Shown piece after piece: positions 15,927 through 22,929 of a stretch of DNA of 33,605 bases. The notes beneath the pieces were generated by a model. That model worked only from the letters and a program-made list of their open reading frames with translations, did not search any database and had not been told where the DNA came from. Both the position numbers and the translations under genes were made by a program. The stretch is from Pseudorhodobacter sp. (GTDB lineage: Bacteria; Pseudomonadota; Alphaproteobacteria; Rhodobacterales; Rhodobacteraceae), in the NCBI RefSeq assembly GCF_030452865.1, contig NZ_JAKDLJ010000002.1, positions 1-33,605 on the forward strand, read 5' to 3'. Positions within the stretch are counted from its first letter, which is position 1, and each line of letters starts with the position of its first letter.

Positions 15927-16358
15927 ATGATGCAGATGACATGGCAATTCTGGGCGCTCGCATCTGCGGGGTTCGCAGCCCTGACGGCGATTCTGGCGAA
16001 GGTTGGCGTGACGGATGTACCCTCAGACAGCGCAACATTGGTCCGAACCGTGGTCATTCTGGTTCTGGTTGCCCTGATCGCCTTCCTGAGCCGTGAAGGA
16101 TTTTCTCCTGCCAAGATCTCTGCGCGGTCCTACGTGTTTCTGGTCTTGTCCGGGCTTGCCACCGGGGCATCGTGGCTGTGCTATTTCCGGGCGCTGAAGC
16201 TGGGCGATGCGGCGCGCGTGGCGCCAATCGACAAGTTGAGCGTGGTTCTGGTCGCGATTTTCGCCACGCTGTTTCTGGGGGAGCATTTGAGCGCGCCAAA
16301 CTGGCTGGGTGTGGGACTGATGGCTGCGGGCGCGGTGTTGCTGGCCTGGCGCGGATAG
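15927..16358 (+). CDS. Half-size EamA-like membrane protein
   Basis: The product (143 aa) is a single EamA repeat of about five transmembrane helices, starting TWQFWALASAGFAALTAILAKVG and ending LGEHLSAPNWLGVGLMAAGAVLLAW. Full EamA transporters have two such repeats, so this one would have to dimerise, as small multidrug-resistance-type relatives do. The GASWLCYFRALKLGDAARVAPIDKLSVV block is typical of this small group. Function and substrate are unknown. The track start at 15810 lies inside the rpsU terminator region; ATG 15927 follows AGGGAG closely, and ATG 15930 would give better spacing. It is convergent with DUF488, three bases apart. Confidence 0.88.
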   Translation: MMQMTWQFWALASAGFAALTAILAKVGVTDVPSDSATLVRTVVILVLVALIAFLSREGFSPAKISARSYVFLVLSGLATGASWLCYFRALKLGDAARVAPIDKLSVVLVAIFATLFLGEHLSAPNWLGVGLMAAGAVLLAWRG

Positions 16359-16361
16359 GGC

Positions 16362-16895
16362 TCAGCCTGCCGGGTAGATCACCTTGCCATCAGCGCGCAG
16401 CCTTGCGCCGGGGGTCGACATTGCTTCCTCGGCCCGTCCCGGCTGCATCAAATGCTGCACCGGATGACCGTTCAGCAAAAGATAGTCCGTGATGATCCGG
16501 CGATGACAGCGCCACCAGACTGCCTCTGCGCACATCAATGCAGCTTTGCGCGATTGGCCAAGTTCGATCAACTCCGCCAACGCCTCGGTGAACGCAGTGG
16601 AAAGCGCATAATCCGCGTAGTTGTGAAAACTCTGCACACGCCACAGCGCGTTTACCGCCGCATCCACCCCGGGTTGACGCGGGCGGCGACCACCCAATTC
16701 GGGCATATGCAGATAGGCGATCTGCACCTGCTCCAAAGCTTCCGGCAATCGCTCTATGTTATACTCGGGGTTGCTGCGGGAGCGTGGAAAAGACCGTACG
16801 TCGACAAGCAGAGTCACGCCCGCCTCGCGCAGCATCGCCAGAAACTCCTCCACCGGGCGGTTGGAATGACCGATCGTTGCAAAGCCGTTTTTCAT
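16362..16895 (-). CDS. DUF488 family protein
   Basis: The 177-aa protein has the DUF488 hallmarks: an N-terminal FATIGHSNRPVEEFLAMLRE, the arginine-rich VDVRSFPRSRSNPEYN, and a cysteine/histidine segment AALMCAEAVWWRCHRRIITDYLL (two Cys, one His). The biochemical activity of the family is not established to my knowledge; the conserved Cys-His-Arg residues hint at a catalytic site. It is cytosolic. The ATG at 16895 shares its A with the TGA stop of the DUF2945 gene (TGATG), so the two are translationally coupled. The pair is probably transcribed from the stress-type promoter at 17137-17162. The track's GTG one codon upstream is a less likely start. Confidence 0.9.
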   Translation of the reverse strand: MKNGFATIGHSNRPVEEFLAMLREAGVTLLVDVRSFPRSRSNPEYNIERLPEALEQVQIAYLHMPELGGRRPRQPGVDAAVNALWRVQSFHNYADYALSTAFTEALAELIELGQSRKAALMCAEAVWWRCHRRIITDYLLLNGHPVQHLMQPGRAEEAMSTPGARLRADGKVIYPAG

Positions 16896-17101
16896 CACAG
16901 CTTGGTCAAGGCCGACCCCTTGTGTGCGGCAATGTGATCGGTCTTGTCGCTTTTGATCTCATATTGCGGGTCGTCCTTGCTGGCCCGGTGTGTGTGGCCC
17001 TTGTAGTCAAAATCGCTGTGGTGAACCTTGATGATCGTACCGCTGACATGACCCGCCTCTGAGTTCCATTTGACGTGATCGCCGACCTTGAATTGCGCCA
17101 T
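16895..17101 (-). CDS. DUF2945 small protein (Hva1/TUDOR-like domain)
   Basis: This 68-aa basic protein is a DUF2945 member, a small SH3/Tudor-like barrel. It begins MAQFKVGDHVKWNSEAGHVSGTIIKVH and contains DPQYEIKSDKTDHIAAHKGSAL, both typical. Molecular function is unknown; in other bacteria such genes are often found near stress genes. AAGGAGG sits 6 nt before the ATG. It is coupled to DUF488 by a one-base overlap and lies about 36 nt behind an EcfG-type -10 element, so induction in general stress or stationary phase is the obvious prediction. Confidence 0.9.
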   Translation of the reverse strand: MAQFKVGDHVKWNSEAGHVSGTIIKVHHSDFDYKGHTHRASKDDPQYEIKSDKTDHIAAHKGSALTKL

Positions 17102-17136
17102 GACCGCCTCCTTTGGAAATTCACTCGCGATGAATC

Positions 17137-17162
17137 AACGCCAAGGCCGGCCTGATCGTTCC
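17137..17162 (-). promoter_or_regulatory. EcfG-type (general stress) promoter of the DUF2945-DUF488 operon
   Basis: On the minus strand GGAAC (17162-17158) is followed after exactly 17 nt by CGTT (17140-17137). This matches the alphaproteobacterial EcfG consensus GGAAC-N16/17-CGTT. The start codon at 17101 lies 35 nt beyond the -10, giving a leader of about 30 nt. Whether this organism encodes EcfG cannot be told from the window. Confidence 0.6.
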
Positions 17163-17246
17163 CTGAAACCCACAAAACCGCGGCGGATTGTCGGGGCGGG
17201 GTTTCTATGGCAAAAGCAGGTTCCGAAATGACCGAGAGGCCAAGAT

Positions 17247-17945
17247 ATGTCCGCTTCCATGCTGTCCACCGTTATCAAGCCGATCCACCGTGAGGGTTGG
17301 CGTTTCATCCCGATCTTTGCGGTGGTGGCACTGGTCCTGTTCTTCATCTGGCAGCCGCTGGGATGGATCGGACTTGGCATGACCATCTGGTGCTACTATT
17401 TTTTCCGCGATCCCAAGCGAGTGACGCCAACGCGGGACGGGTTGATCGTCAGCCCTGCCGATGGTGTGATTTCACTGCTGGAACCGGCGGTGCCACCAGC
17501 AGAATTGGGCCTTGGACCCGACGCGATGATGCGCATTTCGGTGTTTATGAACGTGTTCAACTGCCATGTGAACCGGTTGCCGATTGCCGGACAGGTGACG
17601 AAAATCGCTTACCGCCCCGGCAAATTCCTCAACGCTTCCCTCGACAAGGCCAGCGAGGATAATGAGCGCAACGCTTTGGTCGTGCGCATGGCCGATGGCC
17701 GTGATCTGGCGGTGGTGCAAATCGCGGGGCTGGTGGCGCGTCGCATCGTTTGCGAAGTTCCGGAGGGCGCGCGACTGTTGACCGGTGAGCGGTTCGGCAT
17801 GATCCGTTTCGGCTCCCGCCTTGATGTGTATCTGCCCGAGGGCGTGGAACCAATGGTTTGCCTTGGTCAAACCATGGTGGCGGGCGAAACCGTGCTGGCC
17901 GATCTGCAATCAACCGAAGTGGAGCGGATGGGACGCGAAAGATGA
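17247..17945 (+). CDS. psd: Phosphatidylserine decarboxylase
   Basis: Psd decarboxylates phosphatidylserine to phosphatidylethanolamine at the inner membrane, using a pyruvoyl group made by self-cleavage. The 232-aa protein is the short bacterial class. A hydrophobic anchor ([20 protein letters not shown]) lies near the N terminus. The core has [18 protein letters not shown] and the conserved [19 protein letters not shown]. The self-cleavage serine is Ser190 in [12 protein letters not shown]. The ATG follows GAGAGG by 7 nt. Its stop overlaps the start of pssA by four bases (ATGA), so substrate maker and user are coupled. It is divergent from the DUF2945 operon. Confidence 0.97.
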   Translation: MSASMLSTVIKPIHREGWRFIPIFAVVALVLFFIWQPLGWIGLGMTIWCYYFFRDPKRVTPTRDGLIVSPADGVISLLEPAVPPAELGLGPDAMMRISVFMNVFNCHVNRLPIAGQVTKIAYRPGKFLNASLDKASEDNERNALVVRMADGRDLAVVQIAGLVARRIVCEVPEGARLLTGERFGMIRFGSRLDVYLPEGVEPMVCLGQTMVAGETVLADLQSTEVERMGRER

Positions 17946-18700
17946 CGGAAAACCCCCGGCAAAGACGGGAATCCCTGTCGCTTCTGTTGATGTTGCCGAA
18001 CATGGTGACCATCCTCGGGCTGTGTTCGGGACTGACCGCAATCCGTTTCGTGCTGGTGGGGCGCTATGACATTGCCGCCGCGCTGATCATTTTTGCTGCG
18101 TTGATTGACGGGTTGGATGGGCTTTTGGCGCGCCGCCTGAACGCTTCCAGTGACATCGGGGGGGAGTTGGACAGCCTTTCCGATTTCCTGTGTTTCGGCG
18201 TCGCGCCGGGGTTGCTGGTCTATCAATTCGCGATGAGCCGGGATTATGTCACCGGCTGGATGTTCGCGCTGATCTACATTTGTTGTGCCTGTCTGCGGCT
18301 CGCGCGGTTCAATGTGTCTCGCGATGATCCACCGCCCAGCGGCAAGCCCCATTTCGTCGGTGTACCGGCACCGGGAGGTGCGATGCTGGCGCTCCTGCCG
18401 GTGTTCCTGACCCATTACGGTTTGCTGGATGCACGCAATATGCCACTCCTTTTCGGCCTCTGGATCGCGCTTGTCGGTTGGCTGATGGTCAGCAAAGTGC
18501 CGACGCTGTCGTCCAAGGCGGTGCGGGTCAAACGCGAATGGCAGGTATTGGTCTTGCTGGCGGGCGCGGTGATCGTCGGGCTGATGGTCACACGGTTCTG
18601 GTTGCTTGTGGTGATGCTGGACCTGATTTATGCCGCGATTATCGCGTTTGCCGTATTCCGCCACCTGCGTCGCAAATGGCGCGGCCCAAGCCCGATCTGA
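17942..18700 (+). CDS. pssA: CDP-diacylglycerol--serine O-phosphatidyltransferase
   Basis: PssA joins CDP-diacylglycerol and serine to make phosphatidylserine, the substrate of Psd. The 252-aa integral membrane protein carries a perfect CDP-alcohol phosphotransferase motif, [10 protein letters not shown] through GGELDSLSD (residues 56-81, pattern D-x2-DG-x2-AR-x8-G-x3-D-x3-D). Hydrophobic helices occupy most of the rest, including [16 protein letters not shown]-like N-terminal and C-terminal [16 protein letters not shown] segments. The real start is ATG 17942, overlapping the psd stop; the 28 upstream residues in the track are an antisense-of-frame artefact. The psd-pssA order matches other alphaproteobacteria. 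Confidence 0.97.
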   Translation: MTENPRQRRESLSLLLMLPNMVTILGLCSGLTAIRFVLVGRYDIAAALIIFAALIDGLDGLLARRLNASSDIGGELDSLSDFLCFGVAPGLLVYQFAMSRDYVTGWMFALIYICCACLRLARFNVSRDDPPPSGKPHFVGVPAPGGAMLALLPVFLTHYGLLDARNMPLLFGLWIALVGWLMVSKVPTLSSKAVRVKREWQVLVLLAGAVIVGLMVTRFWLLVVMLDLIYAAIIAFAVFRHLRRKWRGPSPI

Positions 18701-18724
18701 CGCGCCAAAGGCGTTTCAGCGCAG

Positions 18725-19189
18725 CTAAACCGCCATCGCGGTGGTTTTCACCACTGTCCGCAATGCGAAACTGGACTGCATCTGCGCGACACCCGGCAGA
18801 CGTGCAAGGTATTGGCGGTGGATACGCGCAAAATCTTCGGTATCCTGCGCGATAATCTTCAGCAGGTAGTCGGCGGAACCCGCCATCAAATGACATTCCA
18901 GAATATCCGGGACGCGCGCAACCTCACGCTCAAACTTGTCCAGTATCTCGTCGGCTTGGCCCTGAAGGGTTATTTCCACGAAAACCGTGGTCGGCCGCCC
19001 CATCCGCCGGGCATCGAGCAAGGCAACATAGCCCGCGATAAAACCGTCCTCCTCTAGCCGCTGCACCCGGCGATGACAGGCCGAGGGCGACAGGTTGATG
19101 CGCTCTGACAGTTCCGCATTGGTCACGCGCCCTTCCCTTTGCAGGACTGTCAGGATACGGCGATCTGTTGCGTCAAGGTCAAGGTCCAC
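18725..19189 (-). CDS. Lrp/AsnC-family regulator, likely of ald
   Basis: The 154-aa protein has the standard Lrp layout: an N-terminal winged HTH (LDATDRRILTVLQREGRVTNAELSERINLSPSACHRRVQRLEEDG) and a C-terminal RAM effector domain (FVEITLQGQADEILDKFEREV, LECHLMAGSADYLLKIIAQD). Being divergent from ald, it is probably an AldR-type regulator that senses alanine or another amino acid and activates alanine dehydrogenase. The track begins at GTG 19255, but GTG 19189 has AAGGA about 7 nt upstream and gives the usual N terminus. The intergenic region contains an 8-bp inverted repeat that may be its binding site. It is convergent with pssA. Confidence 0.92.
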   Translation of the reverse strand: MDLDLDATDRRILTVLQREGRVTNAELSERINLSPSACHRRVQRLEEDGFIAGYVALLDARRMGRPTTVFVEITLQGQADEILDKFEREVARVPDILECHLMAGSADYLLKIIAQDTEDFARIHRQYLARLPGVAQMQSSFALRTVVKTTAMAV

Positions 19190-19231
19190 GTTGCTTTCCT
19201 TCACGTTTATCGGCAAATTTTCGAAGATCAT

Positions 19232-19278
19232 ACGCAAAACTTGGCCAATTGTCACCCAGAAATCAAAGAATTTTGCGT
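19232..19278. promoter_or_regulatory. Inverted repeat ACGCAAAA / TTTTGCGT between lrp and ald
   Basis: ACGCAAAA (19232-19239) and TTTTGCGT (19271-19278) are exact reverse complements 31 nt apart, centred in the divergent gap. A second palindrome TTGGCCAA lies at 19241-19248. Spaced half-sites with AT-rich cores are what Lrp-type oligomers bind, so these are candidate AldR sites. Confidence 0.45.
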
Positions 19279-19320
19279 GGATCGGCGTAGTATTGCTTTT
19301 CTGAAATCAGGGAGATTCAC

Positions 19321-20433
19321 ATGAAGATTGGCTGCCCGAAGGAAATCAAACCGCAAGAATTTCGCGTTGGCCTCACGCCCAATTCCGCGCGTGAGGCCGT
19401 TGTCCATGGCCATCAGGTTCTGGTCGAAACCGGTGCCGGGGTTGGCGCGGGCTTTAACGATGATGACTATACCGCAGCCGGCGCAAAAATCGCCGCTACG
19501 GCAGAAGATGTCTTTGCCCAGTCCGAGATGATCGTGAAAGTGAAGGAGCCGCAACCGGTGGAGCGCGCGCGCTTGCGCGCCGGACAAGTGCTGTTCACCT
19601 ATCTGCACCTGGCGCCCGACCGCGCCCAGACCGAGGATTTGCTGAAATCCGGCGTCACCGCGATTGCCTATGAGACCGTGACCGATGCGCGGGGCGGATT
19701 GCCTCTGCTGGCGCCGATGTCCGAAGTGGCGGGGCGGCTTGCACCGCAGGTCGGTGCATGGACGCTGCAAAAGGCCAATGGTGGGCGCGGGGTGTTGCTC
19801 GGCGGTGTGCCGGGGGTTTTGCCCGCGAATGTCGTGGTGATCGGCGGCGGTGTGGTTGGGACGGCTGCGGCGCGTGTTGCGATCGGCATGGGGGCCAATG
19901 TGACGGTGCTCGACAAATCGCTGGCGCGGCTAAGTTGGCTGGATGATCTGTGGCAAGGGCGCTTGATGACGCAATATGCCTCTGCGGCCGCGACGGCGGA
20001 ACAGATCAGAACCGCCGATATGGTGATCGGCGCAGTGCTGGTGCCGGGGGCCGCTGCCCCCAAACTGATCAGCCGCGCGCAGCTTGCCACGATGAAACCC
20101 GGCGCGGCACTGGTGGATGTGGCGATTGATCAGGGTGGCTGTTTTGAAACCTCGCACGCGACCACCCACCATGATCCGATTTATGAGGTGGATGGCATCA
20201 TGCATTATTGCGTTGCCAACATGCCCGGCGCGGTCGCGCGCACGTCAACGCTGGCATTGGGCAATGCGACGATGCCCTTCATGCTGGCACTTGCCAACAA
20301 AGGTTGGAAAAAAGCCTGTAGCGATGACAAACATCTGCTGGCGGGGTTGAACACCCATGCGGGCAAACTGACCTACGCAGCCGTTGGCGAAGCGCTGGGT
20401 CTGCCCACGGTTGCGGCAGCGTCACTTCTGTAG
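19321..20433 (+). CDS. ald: Alanine dehydrogenase
   Basis: Ald reversibly deaminates L-alanine to pyruvate and ammonia with NAD, allowing growth on alanine. The 370-aa protein is the standard length. Catalytic residues are in place: Arg15 (KPQEFRVGLTP), Lys75 (VKVKEPQ) and His96 (TYLHLAPD). The Rossmann motif is VVVIGGGVVGTAAARVAIGMGANV and the substrate/hinge region is VDVAIDQGGCFETSHATTH followed by CVANMPGAVARTST. AGGGAG lies 6 nt before the ATG. It is divergent from an Lrp-type regulator, the typical arrangement for amino-acid-inducible ald, and is followed by two hairpins. Confidence 0.98.
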   Translation: MKIGCPKEIKPQEFRVGLTPNSAREAVVHGHQVLVETGAGVGAGFNDDDYTAAGAKIAATAEDVFAQSEMIVKVKEPQPVERARLRAGQVLFTYLHLAPDRAQTEDLLKSGVTAIAYETVTDARGGLPLLAPMSEVAGRLAPQVGAWTLQKANGGRGVLLGGVPGVLPANVVVIGGGVVGTAAARVAIGMGANVTVLDKSLARLSWLDDLWQGRLMTQYASAAATAEQIRTADMVIGAVLVPGAAAPKLISRAQLATMKPGAALVDVAIDQGGCFETSHATTHHDPIYEVDGIMHYCVANMPGAVARTSTLALGNATMPFMLALANKGWKKACSDDKHLLAGLNTHAGKLTYAAVGEALGLPTVAAASLL

Positions 20434-20447
20434 CCGCAGCTACAGAA
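20426..20447 (+). repeat. Hairpin overlapping the ald stop codon
   Basis: TTCTGTAGC (20426-20434) pairs perfectly with GCTACAGAA (20439-20447) around CGCA. The 9-bp stem includes the ald stop codon and is followed three nt later by the terminator hairpin. No T-run follows, so it may stabilise the 3' end rather than terminate. Confidence 0.5.
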
Positions 20448-20450
20448 AAT

Positions 20451-20487
20451 AACCGACCCGCAGGATACTGCGGGCCGGTTCACTTTT
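20451..20487. terminator. Terminator hairpin between convergent ald and mscL
   Basis: AACCGACCCGCAG (20451-20463) pairs with CTGCGGGCCGGTT (20468-20480) around GATA with one mismatch. It is followed by CACTTTT on the plus strand and ATTTTCTG on the minus strand, so it can serve both genes. Confidence 0.75.
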
Positions 20488-20497
20488 CGACCGGAAT

Positions 20498-20932
20498 TTA
20501 CCGCTGAGCCTTCAGCAAATCGCGGATATCGACCAGCAGTTCTTCCTGAGTCGGGCCTGCGGGCGCGCCTGGAACCGCCTCTTCCTTCTTGATGGCGGCA
20601 TCTTTCACTCTGTTGACCATCTTGACCAGCATGAAGACGACAAACGCGATGATCAGGAAGTTCAGGACCGCCATGATGAACGAGCCATAAGCAAACACCG
20701 CCGCCCCGCTTTCGCGCGCCGCCGCCAACCCGGTGCCAGCAGGGACATCGCCGCTCAACACCACATACATGTTGGAAAAATCAATCCCGCCGATGATCAG
20801 GCCGATGATCGGGTTAATCAGGTCGCCGACAAGGGAGGAGACGATGGCCGTGAAAGCCGCGCCGATGATTATCCCCACCGCCATGTCCATCACATTGCCT
20901 TTTGCGATGAAGTTTTTGAATTCGTTAAGCAT
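20498..20932 (-). CDS. mscL: Large-conductance mechanosensitive channel MscL
   Basis: MscL is a homopentameric inner-membrane channel that opens at high tension and prevents lysis on osmotic downshock. The 144-aa protein has the family N terminus [27 protein letters not shown], with TM1 about residues 15-45, a periplasmic loop, and TM2 ([20 protein letters not shown]). The cytosolic C terminus ends in the charged helix [15 protein letters not shown]. The ATG at 20932 lies 8 nt after GAGG; the ATG two codons earlier overlaps that site. The track adds about 44 spurious residues. Together with the MscS-type gene at 1905-3239 the window holds both classes of tension valve. It is divergent from the glutathione transferase gene. 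Confidence 0.97.
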   Translation of the reverse strand: MLNEFKNFIAKGNVMDMAVGIIIGAAFTAIVSSLVGDLINPIIGLIIGGIDFSNMYVVLSGDVPAGTGLAAARESGAAVFAYGSFIMAVLNFLIIAFVVFMLVKMVNRVKDAAIKKEEAVPGAPAGPTQEELLVDIRDLLKAQR

Positions 20933-21080
20933 TTCCATGTCCTCTTTTGTGTCAGTCCCGGCTCGTTCGCCAACCTTGTTCACATGCGCACAAGCGCCCG
21001 CATATTCTTGCATATTTAATCCGGGTTTTTCAGGGGGAATTTGTGCATAGCTGTGGCAATACAAACGAAAGGAAACGAAA

Positions 21081-21776
21081 TTGCAACAACTGGCCGATCA
21101 CCCAATCACAAAACGCTGGCCCGCCAGCAATCCAAGCATCTTGCAGCTCTATTCGCTGACAACGCCCAATGGCGTCAAAATCTCCATCGCGCTGGAGGAG
21201 ATGGGGATGGAATATGAACCGCATCTGGTCGATTTCGGCAAGAATGACCAGATGACGCCGGAGTTTCTGGCGCTGAACCCCAACAACAAAATCCCCGCAA
21301 TCATCGACCCCAACGGGCCCGGCGGTAAACCGCTGGCTCTGTTTGAAAGCGGCGCGATCCTGATTTATCTGGCGGAGAAATCAGGCCGGTTTCTGCCGGA
21401 CGCGCAGAGATATCAGGTGTTGCAATGGCTGATGTTCCAGATGGGCGGGCTTGGGCCGATGTTCGGCCAACTTGGCTATTTCCACCACTTTGCGGGAAAA
21501 GAGATTGAAGACCCGCGCCCGAAGGAACGCTTCCGCGCTGAGGCCGAACGTCTGCTGAACGTGCTGGAGGGCGCGCTGCAAGGCAAGGATTGGATCGCCG
21601 GTCCCTATTCCATTGCCGATATCGCGATCGGCCCGTGGTTGAACTCGCTGAAGAATTACTATCAGGCCGCCGACATTGCGGGTTGGGGCAAGTTGAAAAA
21701 CACCCCCGCCTATCTGGACCGCTTTCTGGCGCGTCCTGCGGTACAACGCGGGTTGAAAATTCCAAGCCGCGACTAG
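21081..21776 (+). CDS. Glutathione S-transferase family protein (YfcG/YghU-like)
   Basis: The 231-aa cytosolic protein is a glutathione transferase of the YfcG/YghU (Nu-class) type, which typically have disulfide reductase or peroxidase activity with glutathione. The thioredoxin-like domain begins [22 protein letters not shown], where TTPNG is the motif characteristic of this class, and contains [14 protein letters not shown] and [16 protein letters not shown], the glutathione-binding Glu-Ser. The helical domain ends [16 protein letters not shown], with the usual N-capping box. A TTG start at 21081 follows AAAGGA by 7 nt. It is convergent with the sua5 gene and divergent from mscL. Confidence 0.93.
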   Translation: MQQLADHPITKRWPASNPSILQLYSLTTPNGVKISIALEEMGMEYEPHLVDFGKNDQMTPEFLALNPNNKIPAIIDPNGPGGKPLALFESGAILIYLAEKSGRFLPDAQRYQVLQWLMFQMGGLGPMFGQLGYFHHFAGKEIEDPRPKERFRAEAERLLNVLEGALQGKDWIAGPYSIADIAIGPWLNSLKNYYQAADIAGWGKLKNTPAYLDRFLARPAVQRGLKIPSRD

Positions 21777-21799
21777 GGGTTTCGACTCTGACTGCTGAT

Positions 21800-21820
21800 T
21801 TCATCTTGGCAAAAATACCT
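21800..21820 (-). repeat. Copy 2 of the 21-bp intergenic motif
   Basis: Minus-strand AGGTATTTTTGCCAAGATGA plus A, one base different from the copy at 776-796. It lies 3' of the sua5 stop, beyond the hairpin at 21824-21846. Confidence 0.6.
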
Positions 21821-21823
21821 GAC

Positions 21824-21846
21824 AACCCGGCCCTTCAAGCCGGGTT
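21824..21846 (-). terminator. Hairpin downstream of sua5
   Basis: AACCCGGC (21824-21831) pairs exactly with GCCGGGTT (21839-21846) around a 7-nt loop. On the minus strand the nearest T-run (TTTTT, 21815-21811) begins 8 nt after the stem, inside the repeated motif, so it is not a classical terminator; it may still end sua5 transcription. Confidence 0.5.
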
Positions 21847-21850
21847 CACT

Positions 21851-22807
21851 TCAGGAACGAGGCGCGGCAGCCCGGCGCAAACGGTCATTGATGGCGCGGC
21901 CCAGGCCGGTTTCAGGGATTGGCGCAAAGGCAATCCCCACCGCGCCCGCAATGGCATCGGCCGCGCGCAAGATGTGAAACAGGTTTGCCGCCGCCTCCAG
22001 CAAATCGCCACTCTGCGAGAGCGTCAGGTCAGCGCCCACGCAACCCGGCCCGAAACCGACCCAAACCTCGCCCGGTTTCGGGGCGAGAACATCCAGCCGA
22101 ACACCCGCACGCGGCGCGTAATGCGATAAAAGCTGGCCCGGCGATGTCGGCGCTTCAGCACTCCCCCCGGATGTCAGCGCATGCCCCAACACGGCGTCCA
22201 ATGCCTCCACCGTCACCCCACCGGGGCGCAGAAGTTGAGGTTGATCGACCATGCCGACGATGGTGGATTCCACGCCAACCGCGCATGCACCACCATCAAT
22301 CACCGCATCAATGCGCCCGGAAAGCCCATCCATGACATGCGCGGCGCGGGTCGCTGATATCCGCCCCGAAGGGTTGGCAGATGGCGCCGCCAGCGGCCCG
22401 CCAAACGCCCGCAGCAGCGCCACTGCGACCGGATGCGCCGGCACGCGGATCGCGACCGAAGACTGCCCCGCAGTCACCAAGGGAGACAGGCCCGACCCGG
22501 TCACTTGCGGCAGAACCAGTGTCAACGGGCCGGGCCAGAAGGCACTCGCCAAAGCCTCAGCTGCTTGGGAAACAATGGCGTATTCGCGGGCGGTCTCCAG
22601 ATCGGGAACATGCACGATCAACGGGTTGAACGCGGGCCGCCCCTTGGCTTCGTAAATCCGCGCCACTGCAAGACCATTGCGGGCATCACCCCCAAGGCCA
22701 TAGACGGTCTCGGTCGGAAAGGCGACAAGCCCACCCGCTTGCAGAATTGTCGCAGCGCGGGAAATGCCTTGTGGCGACGGTTCGAGGATTGCGGTTTCAT
22801 TCGACAT
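21851..22807 (-). CDS. L-threonylcarbamoyladenylate synthase (Sua5 type)
   Basis: Sua5/TsaC makes threonylcarbamoyl-AMP from threonine, bicarbonate and ATP, the first step in forming t6A37 on tRNAs that read ANN codons. The 318-aa protein is the long Sua5 form. The YrdC domain has GLVAFPTETVYGLGGDA, the nucleotide-binding KGRPAFNPLIVHV and the PSANPSGRIS motif. After a linker containing SHYAPRAG comes the C-terminal Sua5 domain (LDVLAPKPGEVWVGFG onward), ending AINDRLRRAA. The start ATG 22807 is divergent from the acyl-CoA dehydrogenase gene, 122 nt away. No key residue is missing. Confidence 0.95.
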   Translation of the reverse strand: MSNETAILEPSPQGISRAATILQAGGLVAFPTETVYGLGGDARNGLAVARIYEAKGRPAFNPLIVHVPDLETAREYAIVSQAAEALASAFWPGPLTLVLPQVTGSGLSPLVTAGQSSVAIRVPAHPVAVALLRAFGGPLAAPSANPSGRISATRAAHVMDGLSGRIDAVIDGGACAVGVESTIVGMVDQPQLLRPGGVTVEALDAVLGHALTSGGSAEAPTSPGQLLSHYAPRAGVRLDVLAPKPGEVWVGFGPGCVGADLTLSQSGDLLEAAANLFHILRAADAIAGAVGIAFAPIPETGLGRAINDRLRRAAAPRS

Positions 22808-22929
22808 TGTGACGCAGCGTTGACCTTGAAGCGTTGGCGGCGAGGGTTCATCTTCGGCGCAGCTCCGGACATACTTGGATCTGCATCATTTGCCAAGCCG
22901 ATGCCGTACTTTGCCACAAGGAGAACCCG

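Noticed and set aside
18703-18717. Small hairpin between pssA and the Lrp gene as terminator
   Set aside because: The stem is about four to five bp with a bulge and a short T-run; not strong enough to list.
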